From an uncultured Flavobacteriaceae bacterium (lineage in GTDB: Bacteria; Bacteroidota; Bacteroidia; Flavobacteriales; Flavobacteriaceae): a stretch of DNA of 38,309 nucleotides. The stretch is from the NCBI GenBank assembly GCA_937923735.1, contig CALDUJ010000106.1:1-38309 (forward strand), written 5' to 3'. The position numbers and the translations under genes are program-made. Below the pieces are notes generated by a model. That model was not told where the DNA came from. It saw nothing but the letters and a program-made list of their open reading frames with translations, and ran no database searches. Below, piece by piece: positions 1 through 8,384 of the stretch. Position 1 is the first letter of the stretch, and each line of letters opens with the position of its first letter.

Positions 1-2539
1 GGAGTTCTTCTGCAAGTCTTTGTTGTTCGGCGGCTCTTTCTTCTTCCTTACGCTTTTTTTCTTGTAACACTCTTTTTTGTCGCTCTTCTTCTAACCTTCT
101 AGCTTCTTTTTTTTCAGCCACCAATGCTACCGCTTTTTCACGTTCTATTTTGAGCAATTGTGCTTTACGTTTTTCTTCTGCTATGCGTTCAGCTTCTTTT
201 TGTTGTTTCTCAAGTTCTAAAGCTTTGCGTTGCTCTTCTCGTTCTTTAGCCTTTGCCAATCTATCCGCTTCCTTTTTTTGTTCCGCTAGCAATTCTGCTT
301 TTCTACGTTCTTCGGCTAAACGTTCTTTTTCTTTTTGCTTCTCTAATTCAACTAGACGTCTGGCTTCTTTACGTTGAGCTGCTAACTCTGCTGCTAGTCT
401 CTGCTCTTCAAGTTTTTTAGACTCTGCTATACGTCTTGCTTCCCGCTGTTTTTCTAGCAGTGCTTCAGCTTTTTCTAGTTTTAATTTTTCTGCTTGACTT
501 TGCTCTTCAGCCAGGCGTTCAGCTTCTTTTCTTTGTTTTTGAAGCTCAGCATCTTTCTTTTTTTGTTCGAGAAGGAGCTGCCATTGCTTTTCGATATTGG
601 CTTCCTTAATTCTTCTCTCTTCACTTTGCTTCTCAGCTAATTCGTTAGCTAATCTTTGAGTATTAGTTTGTTCTTCCGCTAATCGTTGCGCTTCCTTTTG
701 TTGTCTCTCAAGTTCTGCGGCTTGGCGAGCTTTTTCTTTTCTTTCTGCTTCCGCTAGTTGTTTTGCTTCTATCCGTTGTTCTAATAGTAATTTGGCTTGG
801 CGACGCTCTTCTGCTAATCGTTTTGCCTCTCTTTCCTTTTCTGCCAGCAAGTTAGCTTGACGACGTTCCTCCTCTAATCGAGCTTTTTCTTTTTGCTTTT
901 CTAATTCGGCCAAGCGACGCGCTTCCAATTTCTGCGCTTCCTGTTCAGCCGCTTTTTTCTGTTCTTCTAATTTTTTCGCTTCGGCTAATCGTTCTGCTTC
1001 CTTTTGTTGTCTCTCAAGCTCTAAAGCTAGGCGCTTCTTTTCTCGCTCTTTGGCTTTAGCTAATCTATCAGCTTCTCTTTTTTGTTCAGCCAATAATCTC
1101 GCTTGACGCTGCTGTTCTTGCTTCTTTTCGGCAGCCAACCTCCTTGCCTCTTTTTCTCGGGCTGCCAACAACTCAGCCTTTTCCCTTTGTAATATCAGCT
1201 CTCTGGCTTTTTGTTGTCTCTCTGCTAAACGCTCTGCTTCTCTAGGTTGTTTGTCTAGCTCTGCATCAAGCCTCTGTCTTTCTTTTTTCTGAACTTCCGC
1301 TAATTTTGAAGTTTCCCCCTGTTGTACCTCAAGAGTCTCTTTATCTTTATACTGATTTAAATCAGATATATCTGTAGTCTCGATATTTTCCTTTTTCAAT
1401 TGGTTTTCTTCAGCAAGACGACGTTCGATACTTTCTGGTGTAGAGACCGTTCTTGTTTCTGGACTGGCATATCCCTCTTTTTTACGCTTCTCTATGTCTC
1501 TTTGAGATGCCAATGCTTCTTTTAGCTCTGCTCTTAATTGCTTGGATTTTTCGCGTCTTAGGAGTTCTCTTTGACGTTTCTCTTCTCGCTCTTTTGCTTT
1601 TCTTTCTGCCGCTAGTCGGCGCTCTTCTAAAATTAAGGCTCTCTCCTTTTCCCGATCCAGCCTACTCATCCGCATGGCATTAGTTGGCTCTTTTCTCTTT
1701 TCTTCCCTTATAACCCTCTTCTTTTCTTCAAGAGCTGCTAATCTGGTTTCTTCTAAAGCTATTTTTTGGGCTTCTATTCTTTTTCTTTCTTCTATTTTTG
1801 AAGTATACACTTCAGCTATTCTTTTCTGCTTCGCAATTTTTGTTTCTTTCTCGGATAATTCTGTAGTCTTTTGAAAAGCAGTTCTTTGTTTCTGCTTTTG
1901 TGTTTGCATTTGCAATAACAACTTGTTTTCCGTAATTTTTCTTCTCTCTTCTTCTTCGACAATTCGTTGTTGCTGTTCCTGAAATTCTTGACTTATCTTT
2001 TCCAATTCAGAATTAGAAGAATTTTCTTTAAATGTCTTTAAATTGCTGCTAGAATCATTGAAAGAGGTATTACTTCCTAGCGTATTTCTGACTATCTTTT
2101 TTGAAAATCCTAATACCGAAGACGCTATCTCAATATTACATCGCTCTTGTGTGACACCTGCCAAATTTGAATTTTGATATTTTACTTTGTAAGATCTTAT
2201 TTGATAAGTGCTTTGTGGATTATCTGTAGATTGAGAGATTAAGTCTACGATAACTATATAGTCGTATCGTTCATCTATTGCTTTATCAATCACCTTATCA
2301 GGGCTCCAAATTTCGTAGGGGCGATAAACAACAAAATCAGTATCTATTTGATTATCCAAAAAATCGGAAGAAAGGACAAATCTTAGATTTCTGATGTTTT
2401 CTTCAAAACCTTCAAGACTTAAAACTACATATGCCTTTTTGTTTACAACATGCAATTCTTCATAATTAGTATTATTCAATTTGCTTCCATAACAAATGGT
2501 TGAAATGACTAAAACACAGGCAAGTAAGAATCTTCTCAT
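1..2539 (-). CDS. Long E/K/R-rich helical envelope protein, partial (C-terminus outside window)
   Basis: The frame is open from an ATG at 2539 to the left edge, at least 846 codons with no stop. The N-terminus (MRRFLLACVLVISTICYG) looks like a secretion signal, with a weak lipobox-like STIC. Residues about 35-165 form a globular domain starting KKAYVVLSLEG, with a YDYIVIVDL strand and TYQIRSYKVK. It is clearly paralogous to the N-terminal domain of the next gene upstream in the operon (2585-4447). From about residue 185 the protein is almost only E, K, R, A, L and Q in short units such as RLAEE, KEAERLA and ERRQAELLA, predicting a very long coiled coil or stable single alpha helix. It is last in a minus-strand row with ribF, the HTTM gene, serS and its paralogue; the gap to the paralogue is 45 nt. 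The function is unknown; an envelope spacer or scaffold is a guess. Low-complexity helices attract false database hits, so only the N-terminal domain should be used for homology. Confidence 0.85.
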   Translation of the reverse strand, partial: MRRFLLACVLVISTICYGSKLNNTNYEELHVVNKKAYVVLSLEGFEENIRNLRFVLSSDFLDNQIDTDFVVYRPYEIWSPDKVIDKAIDERYDYIVIVDLISQSTDNPQSTYQIRSYKVKYQNSNLAGVTQERCNIEIASSVLGFSKKIVRNTLGSNTSFNDSSSNLKTFKENSSNSELEKISQEFQEQQQRIVEEEERRKITENKLLLQMQTQKQKQRTAFQKTTELSEKETKIAKQKRIAEVYTSKIEERKRIEAQKIALEETRLAALEEKKRVIREEKRKEPTNAMRMSRLDREKERALILEERRLAAERKAKEREEKRQRELLRREKSKQLRAELKEALASQRDIEKRKKEGYASPETRTVSTPESIERRLAEENQLKKENIETTDISDLNQYKDKETLEVQQGETSKLAEVQKKERQRLDAELDKQPREAERLAERQQKARELILQREKAELLAAREKEARRLAAEKKQEQQRQARLLAEQKREADRLAKAKEREKKRLALELERQQKEAERLAEAKKLEEQKKAAEQEAQKLEARRLAELEKQKEKARLEEERRQANLLAEKEREAKRLAEERRQAKLLLEQRIEAKQLAEAERKEKARQAAELERQQKEAQRLAEEQTNTQRLANELAEKQSEERRIKEANIEKQWQLLLEQKKKDAELQKQRKEAERLAEEQSQAEKLKLEKAEALLEKQREARRIAESKKLEEQRLAAELAAQRKEARRLVELEKQKEKERLAEERRKAELLAEQKKEADRLAKAKEREEQRKALELEKQQKEAERIAEEKRKAQLLKIEREKAVALVAEKKEARRLEEERQKRVLQEKKRKEEERAAEQQRLAEEL

Positions 2540-2584
2540 AAATAATATCTAGCCTATGCAAGTTATGAAAATGATATGAATAAT

Positions 2585-4447
2585 CTAGTTTGAAAGATGT
2601 TCGGCAATTTTTTTCGATAATCGTTTTAAATCACTTCTATTACTGAGGTTATAAGGTTGGGAAGACTTAATTTTCCAGTTTGAGTCTGACTGTTTGTTAA
2701 TGACCTTAATTTCGTAATTATACTTTCCTTCACTAAGATAGTCTTTTTGGTCTACGAGAATTATAATGTTATGTTCATCTGATAGTCTAGGTAATATTTT
2801 TACAGCAGATGTCGATTGTTCTTTATTGAATATTGTCGTTTTAGATTTAGCCTTTGCAAACATAAAATCGAACTCGATGTTATCTTCAAGATTTTCAAAT
2901 AATTTCTTATCCTCTTTTTTACCTCTAATAATTACATAGGCATTAGGCTTGATAGATGTACTATTTAATACTCCTTTTTTTGCGTTTTGGATTTTTCTTT
3001 TGGAAGTCTCTTCAGCTAACCGTTCTTGCTCTTGTTTTTGTAATTCTGCAAGTCTTAATTCTGCTTGATGTTTCTCTTCTTCACGCTGTTTTTTAAGCGC
3101 TTCTTCTTGGCGTTTTGCTTCTTCTTGCCTGGCTATACGTCTTTCGGTTTGTTTTTGTATTGCTAATGCTTCAACTTTTTCCCTTTCTATTCTTGATTGC
3201 TCTTTCTGTTGTGCCTCAAGTATTTCAGCTTGACGTTCTTCTTCCTTTCTATTTTCTTTCGCTAGGCGTTCTGCTTCTTTTTTCTGTCTATCGAGTTCCT
3301 CAGCTTGACGTCTTTCTTCAGCAACTTTTGCTTTGATTCTTTTAAGGTCTTCTTCTGCAAGCCTTTCCTTCTTCTTTCTCTGAGTTTCAAATTCTTCCTT
3401 TAATCTTTTTCTTTCTTGAGTCTCAAGCTCAACAAGCCTTCTTCTTTCCTCTTTTTTTACTTCAGCAGCTTTAGCTAAAGCTCGTCTTTTTGCTTCTTTT
3501 TCTTCTGCTATACGCTTTTTACTTTCTTCTCTTAACGTTCTACGCTCTTCTCTTGTAGTCTCACTAGGTTTTACTTCTACCACACTAGGAGCACTTAAAG
3601 CTTCTTCTGTTTCACGTTTTTTAATTTCTTCTCGCTTAGCCGTATATGCTTCGGCAATCTCTCGTTGCCTTTGTCTTTTTTTTAGGGCTGCATCATCAGC
3701 TTCAATTTGTGCTATTCTTGTTTTTTGTTTTTGAGCTTCAACTTCTAGTTTAAGCTGATTTTCGAGCCTTATTCTTTCCTGTTCAGCTAACCTAGTTCTC
3801 TTTTTTTCTTCTTCAAGCTCTTTGCGAAGCATTTCGATTTCAGACGTTAAATCTTTGGATAAATCACTACTATTTACATCACTGTTTTCGCTTGTACTAG
3901 CAGTTATGGTTTCATCATATTCAAAATCATGACCTTTAAAGGCTGCTTGATTCCCAACAATGCTTCTAATAACTTCTCTCGAAAACTTTTGAACGGATGG
4001 TACAACCGACAAGTTACAGGTTGACTGTCCAAGATCTAACCAATCGGGGTTTGGCGATTTTATATGATAAGATCGTATTTGATACTTACCACCTACTTGA
4101 GTCCTATTATCTATAGTAAATTTAGCGACTTGATCAATAAGCACTATATAGTCATACTGTCCCTTATAAGCAGTATTGAAGATTTCGTTCTGATTCCATG
4201 CTTGTTTCGCCCTATATAAAGAATATTTTGTACTTACATTGTTCTCAGAAAAGTCTGCAGCAAGGATATTTCTCGCTCGTTGAACATTTTCTGGCTCTCC
4301 TTCAGATCGGATTACAACGTAGGCTTTTTTGGGAGCAAAATTAGACGTGTAAATTTCTTCTGCTACAGGTATTTTATTTCCTCCGCAGCTAAAAAATAAG
4401 GTTAATATACACGTAAATGTTAAGCCCCTTTTACTTAAAAAATACAT
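2585..4447 (-). CDS. Dumbbell-shaped coiled-coil lipoprotein, paralogue of the 1-2539 gene
   Basis: 620 aa. The signal ends in a lipobox (LFFSC, then GGNK), so this is a predicted lipoprotein. Residues about 33-165 form a globular domain (AYVVIRSEGE, YDYIVLIDQ, GKYQIRSYHIK). Residues about 195-490 are an E/K/R/A helix. Residues about 500-615 form a second globular domain (AYVIIRGKKE, NIIILVDQK, GKYNYEIKVI) whose order of elements matches the N-terminal domain. I read this as an internal duplication with the two copies at the ends of a long helix. The ATG lies 2 nt past the serS stop codon, so it is probably co-transcribed and translationally coupled with serS. I do not recognise a named family. 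The fold, short strands with a hydrophobic DYIV(L/V)ID core, could be of the CsgG/LpoB type, but that is only an impression. Confidence 0.88.
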   Translation of the reverse strand: MYFLSKRGLTFTCILTLFFSCGGNKIPVAEEIYTSNFAPKKAYVVIRSEGEPENVQRARNILAADFSENNVSTKYSLYRAKQAWNQNEIFNTAYKGQYDYIVLIDQVAKFTIDNRTQVGGKYQIRSYHIKSPNPDWLDLGQSTCNLSVVPSVQKFSREVIRSIVGNQAAFKGHDFEYDETITASTSENSDVNSSDLSKDLTSEIEMLRKELEEEKKRTRLAEQERIRLENQLKLEVEAQKQKTRIAQIEADDAALKKRQRQREIAEAYTAKREEIKKRETEEALSAPSVVEVKPSETTREERRTLREESKKRIAEEKEAKRRALAKAAEVKKEERRRLVELETQERKRLKEEFETQRKKKERLAEEDLKRIKAKVAEERRQAEELDRQKKEAERLAKENRKEEERQAEILEAQQKEQSRIEREKVEALAIQKQTERRIARQEEAKRQEEALKKQREEEKHQAELRLAELQKQEQERLAEETSKRKIQNAKKGVLNSTSIKPNAYVIIRGKKEDKKLFENLEDNIEFDFMFAKAKSKTTIFNKEQSTSAVKILPRLSDEHNIIILVDQKDYLSEGKYNYEIKVINKQSDSNWKIKSSQPYNLSNRSDLKRLSKKIAEHLSN

Positions 4448-4449
4448 TT

Positions 4450-5724
4450 TTAGATAGTTTTGAAACCAGCGTAAGGTACTAAAACTTCTGGAATAACAAT
4501 ATTTTCTTCTGTTTGGTAGTTCTCTAAAATGCCCGCTAACACTCTTGGCAAAGCCAACGAACTACCATTTAAAGTATGTGCCAATTGGTTTTTTCCGTCC
4601 TTGTTTTTAAAACGTAATTTCAATCTATTGGCTTGAAACGTTTCAAAGTTTGATACCGAGCTAATCTCTAGCCAGCGATTTTGTGCTGTGGAAAATACCT
4701 CAAAATCATAGGTCAAAGCAGCTGTAAAACCTAAATCTCCACCACAAAGACGAAGTATTCTGTAAGGCAATTTTAATTCATCTAAAATGCCTTTTATATG
4801 CTCCACCATACCATCCAAGGCTTTATAAGAATTATCAGGATGTTCGACTCTTAAGATTTCGACCTTATCGAATTGATGTAATCTATTAAGGCCTCGTACA
4901 TGAGCTCCATAACTCCCTGCTTCTACCCTAAAACAGGGTGTGTAAGTTGTTAAAGCTTGAGGTAATTGATTTAGCTTTAAAAGGTCGTTTCTAAAAATAT
5001 TAGTGGCAGGAACTTCTCCTGTAGGAATTAAATAAAGGTCAGGTTTAACATTAGTTGCATGGTACATTTGTCCGTCCTTATCTGGTAGCTGCCCAGTACC
5101 AAAAGCAGATGCTTCATTAACTAGGTGTGGTACTTGCACCTCATTATAACCAGCGGCTGTATTTTTATCTAAAAAATACGCAATAAGTGCACGTTGTAAT
5201 CTTGCTCCTTTTCCTTTGTAAACAGGAAAACCAGAACCTGCTATTTTATTACCTAATTCAAAATCTATAATGTCATGTTTTTTAGCTAACTCCCAATGCG
5301 GTAAAGAATGTTTTCCTAAATCAGGGATGTCTCCATCTCTAAAAACTTCTTCATTATCTTCATCTGTATTTCCCTCTGGGACAGACTCATGTGGCACATT
5401 AGGAATAGTATACAATAGCTCATTTAAAGTATTACTTTTATTATTAAGAAGTTCTTCTAATTCTTTCGATTCATTCTTTAACTGACTTGTTTTTTCTTTT
5501 AGAAGATTGGCTTTTTGTGCTTGACCAGACTTAAAAAGATTTCCTATTTCTTTAGAAAGACTATTAGATTCTGACAAGACATTATCAAGTTGTGCTTGCG
5601 TTTTACGTCTGTCTTCATCCAACTGAATGACATCCTCAACAATCTTAGAAGCATCAAAATTACGTTTACCCAATCTTTCGATTACTAACTCCTTATTCTC
5701 TCTAATAAATGTTACTTGTAGCAT
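4450..5724 (-). CDS. serS: Seryl-tRNA synthetase
   Basis: 424 aa, the normal length for bacterial SerRS. It charges tRNA-Ser (and tRNA-Sec where present) with serine using ATP, in the cytosol. The N-terminal long antiparallel coiled coil that grips the tRNA long arm is visible at about residues 30-105 (ESNSLSKEIGNLFKSGQ and following). The class II core follows, with LIPTGEVPATN (serine/ATP pocket), motif 2 around CFRVEAGSYGAHVRGLNRLHQF, and motif 3 around LNGSSLALPRVLAGILENYQ near the C-terminus. The ATG gives MLQVTFIRENKELV, the usual start of the family. It sits between the HTTM gene (61 nt upstream) and the coiled-coil lipoprotein gene (2 nt downstream), all on the minus strand. Confidence 0.97.
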   Translation of the reverse strand: MLQVTFIRENKELVIERLGKRNFDASKIVEDVIQLDEDRRKTQAQLDNVLSESNSLSKEIGNLFKSGQAQKANLLKEKTSQLKNESKELEELLNNKSNTLNELLYTIPNVPHESVPEGNTDEDNEEVFRDGDIPDLGKHSLPHWELAKKHDIIDFELGNKIAGSGFPVYKGKGARLQRALIAYFLDKNTAAGYNEVQVPHLVNEASAFGTGQLPDKDGQMYHATNVKPDLYLIPTGEVPATNIFRNDLLKLNQLPQALTTYTPCFRVEAGSYGAHVRGLNRLHQFDKVEILRVEHPDNSYKALDGMVEHIKGILDELKLPYRILRLCGGDLGFTAALTYDFEVFSTAQNRWLEISSVSNFETFQANRLKLRFKNKDGKNQLAHTLNGSSLALPRVLAGILENYQTEENIVIPEVLVPYAGFKTI

Positions 5725-5785
5725 GGCCTGAAATATAGAAAGGCAAAATTATAAAAGATCTTGGATAAAGGGTTATGAATTTTTG

Positions 5786-7099
5786 TTATTCTGATGGTAA
5801 AATCCAATCGTGATGTTTGAATGCGTCCCACTTCACATCAGCTAAATCAACTTTAGGATCAATGAATTTTTTATAAGGCTTGCCATTTACACTTATTTTA
5901 GAATCGACATACACAGAAACATCCTTTCCTTTTTCAGCATATATTTGCTTTAATCTTTGGGCAAATTGCCACATTACATCTGCTTTTGTTGAGGCAATAC
6001 GCTTCTGCTTTTTGGTAAGGAAATCGTCTAATTTTATAATAGCCTCTTCTCTTGTATTCTTATCTACAACTTTATAGGTTGTTATACCTGATTTTGAACG
6101 TAACATCATTCTCCATGATAATCTGTGACCCTCTTCGGTCCATAAAACATCATCTTTGATGAACCAGTGCCTAATTGGTAAAACCAGTTGAATTACAAAA
6201 TATAAGGCAAACACCGTTATCCATATATTTTTATTTTTAGGAACGATAATATCTTCTTTGTTATAATGTGTTTTCTTCTTTAAAAATAGCTTTTGAATTG
6301 TTTCAGTTTCAAAAAAGAACAAAATGAAAGCCAGAGAGAGATAAGGGAAAATGCCTATCTGAAATACTATGGAGTTAAACAAATGAAAAAAGATAGATGC
6401 AAAAAACGCCCATTTTCTTGTCGGTTTCCATAATAGTAAGGGAACTATAAGTAAGTCGAAAATAATCCCCATATAAGTAATAAGATATAAAAACCATTGC
6501 TGTTGTATAATGTCTCCTATTATATGGTAGTGTTTTCGAGATGCCATTAAATTCTTGGCAACAGTTATATCCAGCCAATCTGGATACATTTTAGCAATAG
6601 AAGCATATGTATATACAATAAACAATTGAAGTATGATTATAAGTCGACACCAATTAGGCATGGATATACTTTTTATACTTGGGTTGTTCTTTGCATCTAC
6701 AGAAAAGTTTCTATTAGCGGGCAAGAGTGCCATTATGCTACAAATTAAAATCAGTAAATAATAATGATTGTTATAGGATGCTTTTTGCATAAAATAGGTT
6801 CCTGACCATAAAATGGTAAAGGTTATAATTGCCATGCGATACTTATAACCCAACATGATCATAAACCCAAACGCACCCATAATAGCATAATAAAAATACA
6901 TGCCATTCCCCGGAAGAGGTTGTAACCACTCGAAGCCAATAAAAGAAAACGTAAATTCTGGCTCTACCAGTGTTCGTCGTATCCAACCCGTAAAAATGGC
7001 ACCAACAGATTCTAAAAAAATAAGCAGTCCGAAGAGTACTCTAAATACAATTAAAGCACTATTATCAATTTGCTTAAAAAGTATTTTATTTAAATTCAT
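5786..7099 (-). CDS. HTTM-domain membrane protein (vitamin K-dependent gamma-carboxylase-like)
   Basis: 437 aa with several hydrophobic membrane segments in the first two thirds (about residues 15-290) and a soluble C-terminal part (about 310-437). The segment YASIAKMYPDWLD and the layout LIVFRVLFGLLIFLESVGAIFTGW at the start are typical of the HTTM (horizontally transferred transmembrane) family, which is related to vitamin K-dependent gamma-glutamyl carboxylase. Bacterial members have no well-established substrate. Conserved C-terminal elements such as GHRLSWRMMLRSKSG agree with the family. Its start overlaps the end of ribF by 14 nt, so the two are probably translationally coupled. I am sure of the family and unsure of the reaction. 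Confidence 0.85.
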   Translation of the reverse strand: MNLNKILFKQIDNSALIVFRVLFGLLIFLESVGAIFTGWIRRTLVEPEFTFSFIGFEWLQPLPGNGMYFYYAIMGAFGFMIMLGYKYRMAIITFTILWSGTYFMQKASYNNHYYLLILICSIMALLPANRNFSVDAKNNPSIKSISMPNWCRLIIILQLFIVYTYASIAKMYPDWLDITVAKNLMASRKHYHIIGDIIQQQWFLYLITYMGIIFDLLIVPLLLWKPTRKWAFFASIFFHLFNSIVFQIGIFPYLSLAFILFFFETETIQKLFLKKKTHYNKEDIIVPKNKNIWITVFALYFVIQLVLPIRHWFIKDDVLWTEEGHRLSWRMMLRSKSGITTYKVVDKNTREEAIIKLDDFLTKKQKRIASTKADVMWQFAQRLKQIYAEKGKDVSVYVDSKISVNGKPYKKFIDPKVDLADVKWDAFKHHDWILPSE

Positions 7100-8021
7100 C
7101 GTGCTCTAATATCTCTAAAGCCTTTAGCTTATCCTTTACTAATTGATTTTTTAAAGCATCAACCGATTCAAATTTCTTTTCATCTCTGAGCCTTTTATGC
7201 ATATCAATTTGTATTTTCTCACCATAGAGGTCTTCATTAAAATCAAAGAAATGAATCTCTATAGACTGATGCTTGCCATTAACAGTCGGATTTACGCCAA
7301 TATTCATCATGCCATATAAGGTTCTCTCATTATAATTACAAGAAATAGCATAAACTCCTTCTTCTGGAATCAGTTTGTACGATTCTTCAATAAATAGGTT
7401 AGCCGTCGGAAATCCAATAGTTCTTCCAAGCCCTCTACCTTTTGCAACTACACCCGTAAGCATAAAGTTATATCCTAGATAACTGTTGGCTTTTTCAATA
7501 TTACCGTTACTTAATGCAATTCTTATTTTAGTAGAACTTATAGCTACTTCATCTATATCTTGCGCCGAAATTTGATGTACTTTAAAGCCAAACGTTTCCC
7601 CAAAATCGCTAAGGTCATTAATATTAGCAGCTCTATTTCTACCAAATCTATGATTATACCCAATAATTATCTGTTTGGCATTTAGTTTATTTACTAAAAG
7701 GTCTCTTACGAATTCTAAAGCCGTAATTCTGGAAAATTGTTCTGTGAATTTTTCTATAACTAGGTAATCTAAGCCTAGTTTTTCCAGTATTTGGCTTTTT
7801 TCATCAAGCGTATTAATTAATTTGATATTAGCATCCGTTTGCAGCACCATCCTAGGATGCGGAAAAAACGTTAAGACAACCGACTTCATATTATTTGTCT
7901 CGGTTTTACCAATTAACTCTTTAATAATTTTTTGATGTCCTATGTGTACACCATCAAATGTACCAATCGTTATGACTGATTCGTTTGATAAAGATGGTAA
8001 TTCGGAATTAAATATTTTCAA
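7086..8021 (-). CDS. ribF: Bifunctional riboflavin kinase / FAD synthetase
   Basis: 311 aa, the usual length. It phosphorylates riboflavin to FMN and adenylates FMN to FAD in the cytosol. The N-terminal nucleotidyltransferase domain shows GTFDGVHIGH (residues 20-29), YNHRFGRNR and SSTKIR. The C-terminal kinase domain shows GRGLGRTIGFPTANL. The start codon is TTG (minus-strand 8021-8019): no in-frame ATG gives a sensible N-terminus, and an in-frame TAA lies a few codons upstream. A TAATTTTG promoter element ends only about 16 nt before this TTG, so the leader would be extremely short. No room or sequence for an FMN riboswitch is seen. It is first of the minus-strand row that continues with the HTTM gene and serS. 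Confidence 0.96.
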   Translation of the reverse strand: MKIFNSELPSLSNESVITIGTFDGVHIGHQKIIKELIGKTETNNMKSVVLTFFPHPRMVLQTDANIKLINTLDEKSQILEKLGLDYLVIEKFTEQFSRITALEFVRDLLVNKLNAKQIIIGYNHRFGRNRAANINDLSDFGETFGFKVHQISAQDIDEVAISSTKIRIALSNGNIEKANSYLGYNFMLTGVVAKGRGLGRTIGFPTANLFIEESYKLIPEEGVYAISCNYNERTLYGMMNIGVNPTVNGKHQSIEIHFFDFNEDLYGEKIQIDMHKRLRDEKKFESVDALKNQLVKDKLKALEILEHDEFK

Positions 8022-8037
8022 CCTAAAAACTTTAAAG

Positions 8038-8045
8038 CAAAATTA
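8038..8045 (-). promoter_or_regulatory. Putative -7 element of ribF promoter
   Basis: On the minus strand this reads TAATTTTG, a perfect match to the Bacteroidota -7 consensus TAnnTTTG. I see no good TTG at the -33 distance, so confidence is limited. Transcription would start only a few bases before the TTG start codon of ribF. Confidence 0.35.
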
Positions 8046-8185
8046 ATTTATTTGAATCATTAAACTATCCTTTATATGTACTTAATTGTATAGTTAATAT
8101 GACTCTCGTTCATGCCAACGAACTAAGATCACTTAACGAATAAAAGCTGCGTTTATCAATTTTAACATGTATATTTCAAAAAAAA

Positions 8186-8217
8186 TTGAGGTAAATCTTA
8201 AAAAAGTCTTAATTTTG
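8186..8217 (+). promoter_or_regulatory. Putative promoter of the M43 protease / sprF pair
   Basis: TTG at 8186-8188, 21-nt spacer, then TAATTTTG at 8210-8217, fitting the flavobacterial TTG-N(about 19-23)-TAnnTTTG pattern. It would give a leader of about 160 nt ahead of the ATG at 8385. Confidence 0.45.
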
Positions 8218-8384
8218 AGTAGAATGATCACTAATTAATTCAATAATCACGTTTGTGAAGAAAAACTACTTTATCCCTCTATAACACATTCCTATACAAC
8301 ATGAATGCTTTCAGTTATTGCATACACTGTAATATTTTGAAGGGTATTGATAGACTGCTTTACTAACATTTCAAAAACAAAACA

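Larger units (their letters stand above)
8022..8384. other. 363-nt divergent intergenic region between ribF and the M43 protease gene
   Basis: AT-rich spacer. It holds a putative ribF promoter element next to the ribF start and a good TTG-N21-TAATTTTG promoter at 8186-8217 for the rightward gene. The remaining roughly 165-nt leader before the protease ATG at 8385 shows no convincing ORF, riboswitch or strong hairpin. Confidence 0.6.

Noticed and set aside
150-1874. Plus-strand ORFs with Ser/Phe/Leu-rich products
   Set aside because: They are antisense to the E/K/R-rich helix of the 1-2539 gene; the long stop-free minus frame explains them.
8022-8060. Possible FMN riboswitch ahead of ribF
   Set aside because: The predicted leader is only a few bases and no conserved riboswitch core is visible.
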